From contig CAMLOZ010000059.1 in the NCBI GenBank assembly GCA_946481625.1, forward strand, positions 1 through 10,626: a stretch of 10,626 nucleotides of DNA, in the 5' to 3' direction. A program made the position numbers and the translations under genes. Shown one piece after another: positions 6,026 to 10,626 of the stretch. How positions within the stretch are numbered: position 1 is the stretch's first letter; each line of letters starts with the position of its first letter. The notes beneath the pieces were generated by a model that saw only the letters and a program-made list of their open reading frames with translations, did not search any database and was not told where the DNA came from. This DNA comes from an uncultured Haloferula sp. (GTDB taxonomy: Bacteria; Verrucomicrobiota; Verrucomicrobiae; Verrucomicrobiales; Akkermansiaceae).

Positions 6026-7411
6026 ATGTCAGAGAAGAAGCATTTCCATTTCACCGGCGTCTGCGGGACGGCGATGGGAGCCGTGGCCGTGGCGATGAAG
6101 CGCAAGGGCTTCACCGTCACCGGTTCCGACAACAACGTGTATCCGCCGATGTCGGACTTCCTCCGCAACGAGGGCATCACCATCACGGAAGGCTACCGTG
6201 CGGAGAACCTCCCCGAGGGTGCCGATGTGATCGTCATCGGCAATGCCATCAGCCGGGGCAACGAGGAGGCCGAGGCGGCGCTCTCGCGCAAGCTGCTCTA
6301 CCAATCCCTGCCGGAGGTGATGAAGGAGCACTTCCTCCGCGGGAAGCGGAACTATGTGGTCAGCGGTACCCATGGCAAGACGACCACCAGCTCGATGCTG
6401 GCGTGGATCTTTCTCGCCGCCGGGCGCGACCCGGGCTGGATGATCGGCGGCCTGCCGAAGAACCTCGGGCGCGGCGCGCAGTTCAGCGACTCCGAATTCA
6501 ACGTGCTGGAAGGCGACGAGTACGACACCGCCTTCTTCGACAAGCGCTCCAAATTCCTCCACTACCTGCCGGAAGTCGCGGTGGTCAACAACATCGAGTA
6601 CGATCACGCGGACATCTACGCGAACCTCGACGAGATCAAGCTGACCTTCAAACGCCTGCTGAACATCGTGCCCCGCACTGGCATGGCGATCGTAAATGGC
6701 GACGATCCGAACTGTCTCGCCGTGGCCGCGAACGCTCCCTGTCCGGTGCAGACCGTGGGCCTTGGCGAGGGCTGCGAACTGAGGATCACGGATATCAGCT
6801 ACGAGCCCAATCGTAGTTCTTTCGTCATGGACGGGGAGCGGTATTCGCTGCGGATGACCGGTGAATTCAACGTGCGGAATGCCGCCATGGCCGCAGCCGC
6901 GGCGCTTTTCGCCGGCCTCTCGCCCGGCGAGATTTCCGAGGGCCTCGAATCCTTTGACGGCGTGGCGCGGCGCCAGGAACTGCGCGGCGAGGCCGGCGGA
7001 GTGAAGATCATCGACGACTTCGCCCACCATCCCACCGCGATCAAGTATGCGGTGGGCAGCTTGCGCCAGCGCTACAACGGCAGCCGGCTCTGGATCCTCT
7101 TCGAGCCGCGCTCGAACACCACGCGCCGCGCGGTCTTCCAGAACGAACTGGCGGAAGCGCTCGCCTTGGCCGACCAGGCGGTGGTCTCGGAGATCCCCGA
7201 CCTCCACAAGTTCCCGGAGAACGACCGGCTGAACCCCGACCAATTGGTCGAGGACATCGGGCGTCACGGCGGAAGAGGCCGCTACATCCACACGGTGGAC
7301 GAGATCGTGGCCACGGTCGCAAAGGAAGCGCAACCGGGCGACGTCGTGGCGGTGCTCAGCAACGGCGGCTTCGGCGGCATCCACAAGAAGCTGCTGGAGA
7401 GCCTGGGCTGA
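6026..7411 (+). CDS. mpl: UDP-N-acetylmuramate:L-alanyl-gamma-D-glutamyl-meso-diaminopimelate ligase
   Basis: A 461-residue Mur-ligase, close to E. coli Mpl (457). Mpl joins the recycled tripeptide L-Ala-gamma-D-Glu-meso-DAP to UDP-MurNAc with ATP in the cytosol, returning murein breakdown products to peptidoglycan synthesis. The N-terminal UDP-binding loop HFTGVCGTAMG (residues 8-18) is the Mpl form of the MurC-like glycine loop. The P-loop GTHGKTT is at 114-120. LEGDEYDTAFFDKRSKF (from 161) and NNIEYDHADIY belong to the catalytic centre, DDFAHHPTAI (330-339) and LFEPRSNTTRR lie in the C-terminal domain, and SNGGFGGIHKKLL closes the protein. GVCGTAMG and SNGGFGGIH separate it from MurC. The ATG at 6026 is preferred over the in-frame ATG at 5873 because it gives the family's exact N-terminus and avoids overlap with the HAD gene. 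All core motifs are intact. It ends 6 bp from the stop of the convergent haem protein gene. Confidence 0.96.
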   Translation: MSEKKHFHFTGVCGTAMGAVAVAMKRKGFTVTGSDNNVYPPMSDFLRNEGITITEGYRAENLPEGADVIVIGNAISRGNEEAEAALSRKLLYQSLPEVMKEHFLRGKRNYVVSGTHGKTTTSSMLAWIFLAAGRDPGWMIGGLPKNLGRGAQFSDSEFNVLEGDEYDTAFFDKRSKFLHYLPEVAVVNNIEYDHADIYANLDEIKLTFKRLLNIVPRTGMAIVNGDDPNCLAVAANAPCPVQTVGLGEGCELRITDISYEPNRSSFVMDGERYSLRMTGEFNVRNAAMAAAAALFAGLSPGEISEGLESFDGVARRQELRGEAGGVKIIDDFAHHPTAIKYAVGSLRQRYNGSRLWILFEPRSNTTRRAVFQNELAEALALADQAVVSEIPDLHKFPENDRLNPDQLVEDIGRHGGRGRYIHTVDEIVATVAKEAQPGDVVAVLSNGGFGGIHKKLLESLG

Positions 7412-7417
7412 CCGGGC

Positions 7418-10400
7418 TCACTTGAGCGACGCCAGGAACTCGACAAGATCCCGGATCTCGGCGGGTTTGAGGATCGCACCCATCGGCGGCATCGAGGAGA
7501 CCGGGATGGTCCTTGAGGTGATCTCGGCAAGGGGCACCTCGAGCTTGGTGCCGTCTGCCTGAGCGAGGACCAGATGACCGTCGTTCTCCTCGATGAGGTT
7601 GCCGGCGATGACGGTGCCGTCCTTGCGGGCCGCGGTCATCGCTCCGAAGCCCGGGGCGATGGCGGCCTGGGGATCGACCAGTGCTCGGAGAAGGTAGGAG
7701 CGGTCCTTCGAGCCGATCTTCGTCAGTTCCGGTCCCACGTTCGAGCCCTTCTTCCCGATCCGGTGGCAGGCGGTGCAATTGGCGGCGAGATTCTCTTCGA
7801 AGACCTTCTCTCCCGCGGCGGGGTCTCCTCCCGAGAGGACGTGGGACCAGGGACCGAGCGGCCCCTTGGCGGCGAGAGCGGCTTGGGCCTCGTGAAGACC
7901 GTCGAGTTGGAGAGCGGAGGCGCTTTCGATCACCTCGAGCTGGAGGGCGGGGTCGAGCTTGCCGCTTGTTAGGTCGGCAAGCAGGGTGTCCAGGACCGCT
8001 CCGCCCTCCGGGATGATCGCCAGCAGGCGGACAGCGGATTGCCGTTCGGCGAGATCGGGTGACTTCAGGGCGGTTTCGCGGATGTAGGCGAGCGTCTCGG
8101 TGGGGTGAAGCGGAGCCAAGACGGCGGCGGAGCCCGTGCGAATCCCGGGGCTCCGGTCGTTGAGAAGCTTGAGGGCGGTGTCGATCCATCCCGGTTGACC
8201 GCTCTCCTTGAAATCCTGGAGGGCCGCGAGTCGCAGGTCCGGATCCAGCTTCGGATCGAGGGCGTTGAACTGGAGCGTTTTGGGAAGCGGCGTTGCTCCG
8301 AGGGCCTTCAGGGCGGATCGCGCGACCTTGGCCAATGTCGGATCCCCGGTGGTCAGGGAGAGCATGCGCCCCGCCTGTATCGCGAGCTGTGGCGAAATGC
8401 TTTCCACGGGCTTGAGTGGCGCATGGCGGCCATCGACCGGATCCAGCGTTTCCGCGGATTTGACACTGGCCAATGCCTCCAGGGCGGCCATCCGCAACGG
8501 AGCGGGGTGGGTGGGTTTCTCCGCGAAACGGATCAGGCGCAGCAGGGACGCTTCATCGCCGATGCGACGGTTCGCGGCGATCGAGCGGCGGATCATGGAA
8601 GGACGGGCATTTCCGGCTTGATCGAGAGTCTCCGCCAGGTCGGGCAAGGATCCCAGGGCCGGGTCCTCGTAGAGGGCCCGCGCGGCCTCGGCTGCCACGC
8701 CGGGATCGGGGTCGGCGAGAAGTCGAGCGAGGGGAGTGAGGATCCTGCGCCTCTGCCCATGCAGGGCTCCCGGGTTGGTGCCCTCCTGCACCCGACAGGC
8801 GAGGTCCTGAAGCATGTCGCGCAGAGCGATGGTGGCCGCGACGCGCACGGCAGGAGAAGTATGCCCGAGGAGCGGTTTCAACGCTTCCGGTCGGGACCGG
8901 TAGGATCGGAGCGCGAAACTCCCCGCGTAGGCGAGGAACGCATCCTCACCGTTGTTCTCCGCGAGCATCCCGGCGATTGGAGCAGGCTCATCAGGGGACC
9001 GGCTTTTGCCGGCGGCCATGGCTGCATGGAAGCGGACCCTCGGAGAAGGGTCGGCGAGCAAGGAATAGACCGTCCCGTGCGAGACCCTGCATTCGCCGCA
9101 CCATTTCGCCGCCTGGGCCCGCAGTTCCGCATCCTTCTCCATCACAAGCGAGTCGAAGAGATCCGGATCGAACGATCCCCCTTGGGATAATCCCCACAGT
9201 GCATGAATGCGGGCCAACTGCTTCGCCTCGGATGACCCCGCCACCTTCTTCAACTCCGCCCACTTTTTCCGCCGCGCCAATTCCCACTGCGCATCGAGCC
9301 GCACCCGTTGGTCGGTATGCCCGAGCCGTGAAACCAATACCTCGTCCGCGACTTGCTCCGTGCCTTCCTTGAGCATCGCCGCGACTTGCTTCCGCATCTC
9401 GCTTCCCGCTTCCTTCGGGTCGTCGATCTTCCACAGCGCGCCCTTCTCCTTGAGCGGATAGCCGCCCTGCCAATCCGCCACGTAGAGCGCGCCGTCGGGA
9501 CCGAAGTTGCAGCCGGTGAATGCGGTGCCGCCCGCCATCAGATGATCGCCGGTCATCTTGTAGGACGCACCGTCCGGCTCCAGTTTGAAGGCGTTGATCT
9601 TCCCGGCCGGAAACTGGGTCAAAAAGAAATGCCCGCGATAGCGTTCGTTGAGCGCGGTACCGGGATTGTAGGCGAAGCCGCTGGGGCCGTCGAGATACAG
9701 CGAGAGGGGAGGCAGGATCGCTGCGGGCCGGTCATCGCCGTCCGGAAAGGCGATGCGCTCGGCCATCCAGGGATTGTACTTCCCGCCACGGTATTGATAG
9801 TAGCAACGCCAGCCGCTGTCCGAACCTTCGACAATGTAGAGCAACCGCTCTTTCTCGCCGCCCTGGTCCGAATCGTTGTCCACGCCGAAGATGTTGCCGT
9901 AGTCGTCGAAGGCGATCTGTTGGACGTTGTGGAGACCGCGGGCGAAGACCTCGAAGCCGCTGCCGTCGGGATTGCAACGCAGGAGCGCGCCCTCGTGGGG
10001 ATAAAGCCAGCGCGTGCCCTCCGCCACGACGTTCGTACCCTTGTCGCCGATGGTCCAATAGACCTTGCCGTCGGGTCCGAAGGTCAGCCCGTGCATGTCG
10101 TGCCCGGCGTAGTTGATGTGCACGCCGAAGCCGCTCGCGATCGCCCTGCGCTCGTCCGCCTTGCCGTCGCCATCGGTATCGCGGAGCTTCCACACGTCGG
10201 GCGCGATGGTGGCATAGATATCGCCGTGGCGCGCAAGCACCCCCGCCGCAATCCCCGTGACCTCCGTGTTGAAGCCTTCGGCGAAGACCGTCGCCTGGTC
10301 CGCCGCGCCGTCGCCATCGGTATCCACCAGCTTGTGGACCTTTTCGCTGTGGACGGTCATGTCCCTCCAATTGATCGTGCCGTTGCGGTCGTGGTCCTTC

Positions 10401-10626
10401 AACGACCCGTGATCCTTGAAGCGCTCCGGGGTGACATTCTTCCGGAAGAACTCGCGCTTCTCCTCCACCGACGTATGGGAGAGGTCCTCCGCGACCCACG
10501 ACATGACGTCCCGGATATCGAGATCCGCCACCTTGCGGCGTGTGGTTTCGGTGACGTAGATCGAGCCGTCCGTGTCCACCGCCACCGCGACCGGATTCAG
10601 GAACATCGGCTCCCGCGCGACTAGGC
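7418..10626 (-). CDS. Large PVC-type propeller/HEAT/cytochrome c protein, 5' end outside window
   Basis: At least 1,068 residues, open to the right edge: the frame continues in front of the first internal ATG (10604-10606) as LVAREP, so the true start and probably a signal peptide lie beyond it. Numbering from that Met, residues ~1-410 form a GSDH-like beta-propeller (TIGR02604 'membrane-bound dehydrogenase' type) with DTDG (11-14), DHDRNG (71-76) and two DTDGDG loops (95-100, 143-148) resembling calcium sites. Residues ~430-900 are HEAT-like helical repeats (for example TDQRVRLDAQWELARRK, SPAVRVAATIALRD). Residues ~926-1062 are the TIGR02603 haem domain, with CTACH at 944-948 and a likely axial Met in SSMPPMG (Met1039 or Met1042). 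This architecture is characteristic of Planctomycetes and Verrucomicrobia. An exported, haem-c-binding oxidoreductase or sugar-related enzyme is the usual guess; substrate and redox partner are unknown. No frameshift is seen. The gene converges on mpl. Confidence 0.92.
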   Translation of the reverse strand, partial: LVAREPMFLNPVAVAVDTDGSIYVTETTRRKVADLDIRDVMSWVAEDLSHTSVEEKREFFRKNVTPERFKDHGSLKDHDRNGTINWRDMTVHSEKVHKLVDTDGDGAADQATVFAEGFNTEVTGIAAGVLARHGDIYATIAPDVWKLRDTDGDGKADERRAIASGFGVHINYAGHDMHGLTFGPDGKVYWTIGDKGTNVVAEGTRWLYPHEGALLRCNPDGSGFEVFARGLHNVQQIAFDDYGNIFGVDNDSDQGGEKERLLYIVEGSDSGWRCYYQYRGGKYNPWMAERIAFPDGDDRPAAILPPLSLYLDGPSGFAYNPGTALNERYRGHFFLTQFPAGKINAFKLEPDGASYKMTGDHLMAGGTAFTGCNFGPDGALYVADWQGGYPLKEKGALWKIDDPKEAGSEMRKQVAAMLKEGTEQVADEVLVSRLGHTDQRVRLDAQWELARRKKWAELKKVAGSSEAKQLARIHALWGLSQGGSFDPDLFDSLVMEKDAELRAQAAKWCGECRVSHGTVYSLLADPSPRVRFHAAMAAGKSRSPDEPAPIAGMLAENNGEDAFLAYAGSFALRSYRSRPEALKPLLGHTSPAVRVAATIALRDMLQDLACRVQEGTNPGALHGQRRRILTPLARLLADPDPGVAAEAARALYEDPALGSLPDLAETLDQAGNARPSMIRRSIAANRRIGDEASLLRLIRFAEKPTHPAPLRMAALEALASVKSAETLDPVDGRHAPLKPVESISPQLAIQAGRMLSLTTGDPTLAKVARSALKALGATPLPKTLQFNALDPKLDPDLRLAALQDFKESGQPGWIDTALKLLNDRSPGIRTGSAAVLAPLHPTETLAYIRETALKSPDLAERQSAVRLLAIIPEGGAVLDTLLADLTSGKLDPALQLEVIESASALQLDGLHEAQAALAAKGPLGPWSHVLSGGDPAAGEKVFEENLAANCTACHRIGKKGSNVGPELTKIGSKDRSYLLRALVDPQAAIAPGFGAMTAARKDGTVIAGNLIEENDGHLVLAQADGTKLEVPLAEITSRTIPVSSMPPMGAILKPAEIRDLVEFLASLK
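10163..10324 (-). repeat. 18-bp exact direct repeat encoding DTDGDG
   Basis: GCCGTCGCCATCGGTATC occurs at 10163-10180 and 10307-10324, 144 bp (48 codons) apart and in frame within the haem protein gene. On the coding strand each copy reads DTDGDG, an Asp-rich loop like those that bind calcium. Identity at every codon, including third positions, could reflect recent duplication of a propeller segment or shared codon preference. Confidence 0.7.

Noticed and set aside
6029..7384. 451-codon minus-strand frame opposite mpl
   Set aside because: It mirrors mpl almost end to end and has biased V/H/D/R-rich composition; Mpl motifs on plus are decisive.
9353..10624. 423-codon plus-strand frame opposite the haem protein propeller
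   Set aside because: Antisense shadow; the minus strand carries propeller and DTDGDG motifs and the haem site in one continuous frame.
1..10626. Defence island, prophage or transposon
   Set aside because: No transposase, integrase, nuclease, toxin-antitoxin pair or terminal inverted repeats are seen. Genes are core-type with uniform base composition.

Overview
The window reads as an ordinary chromosomal stretch of a G+C-rich, Gram-negative bacterium of the Planctomycetes-Verrucomicrobia group, most likely Verrucomicrobiota (Luteolibacter/Haloferula-like). Two things point there. The right end encodes a very large beta-propeller/HEAT/cytochrome c protein of the type first described in Pirellula and Verrucomicrobium (TIGR02604/TIGR02603 architecture). 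The window also holds LptD and Mpl, which imply an LPS outer membrane and meso-diaminopimelate peptidoglycan. The phylum call rests on family knowledge and composition, not on a search.

Layout, left to right. (1) 1-308 (+): last ~100 residues of an MsbA-like ABC exporter, cut by the window edge. (2) 309-747: convergent gap with no credible protein gene. It holds three adjacent hairpins at 467-560, the outermost followed by a T-tract on the minus strand, so it is a terminator and possibly a small structured RNA. (3) 748-3951 (-): lptD followed 6 bp later by an NfsB-type nitroreductase, an apparent two-gene unit. (4) 3952-4043: divergent intergenic region that must hold promoters for both directions. 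(5) 4044-7411 (+): a TIGR01777/YfcH-type NAD(P)-binding epimerase, a HAD-family phosphatase and the murein tripeptide ligase Mpl, probably co-oriented in one unit. A 124-bp spacer before mpl carries a short CGCCAAG repeat. (6) 7418-10626 (-): the large haem protein, running off the right edge and converging on mpl with only 6 bp between the stop codons.

Functionally, the left two thirds lean towards the cell envelope: a lipid-exporter-like ABC transporter, LptD for LPS insertion and Mpl for peptidoglycan recycling. The right end belongs to the periplasmic or surface oxidoreductase-like protein repertoire typical of this bacterial group. I found no CRISPR array, transposase, phage gene, tRNA, rRNA or evident novel multigene system. 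The most worthwhile second looks are the tandem-hairpin gap, the cysteine-free LptD with its internal leucine-rich insertion, the CGCCAAG element and the atypical HAD phosphatase beside mpl.
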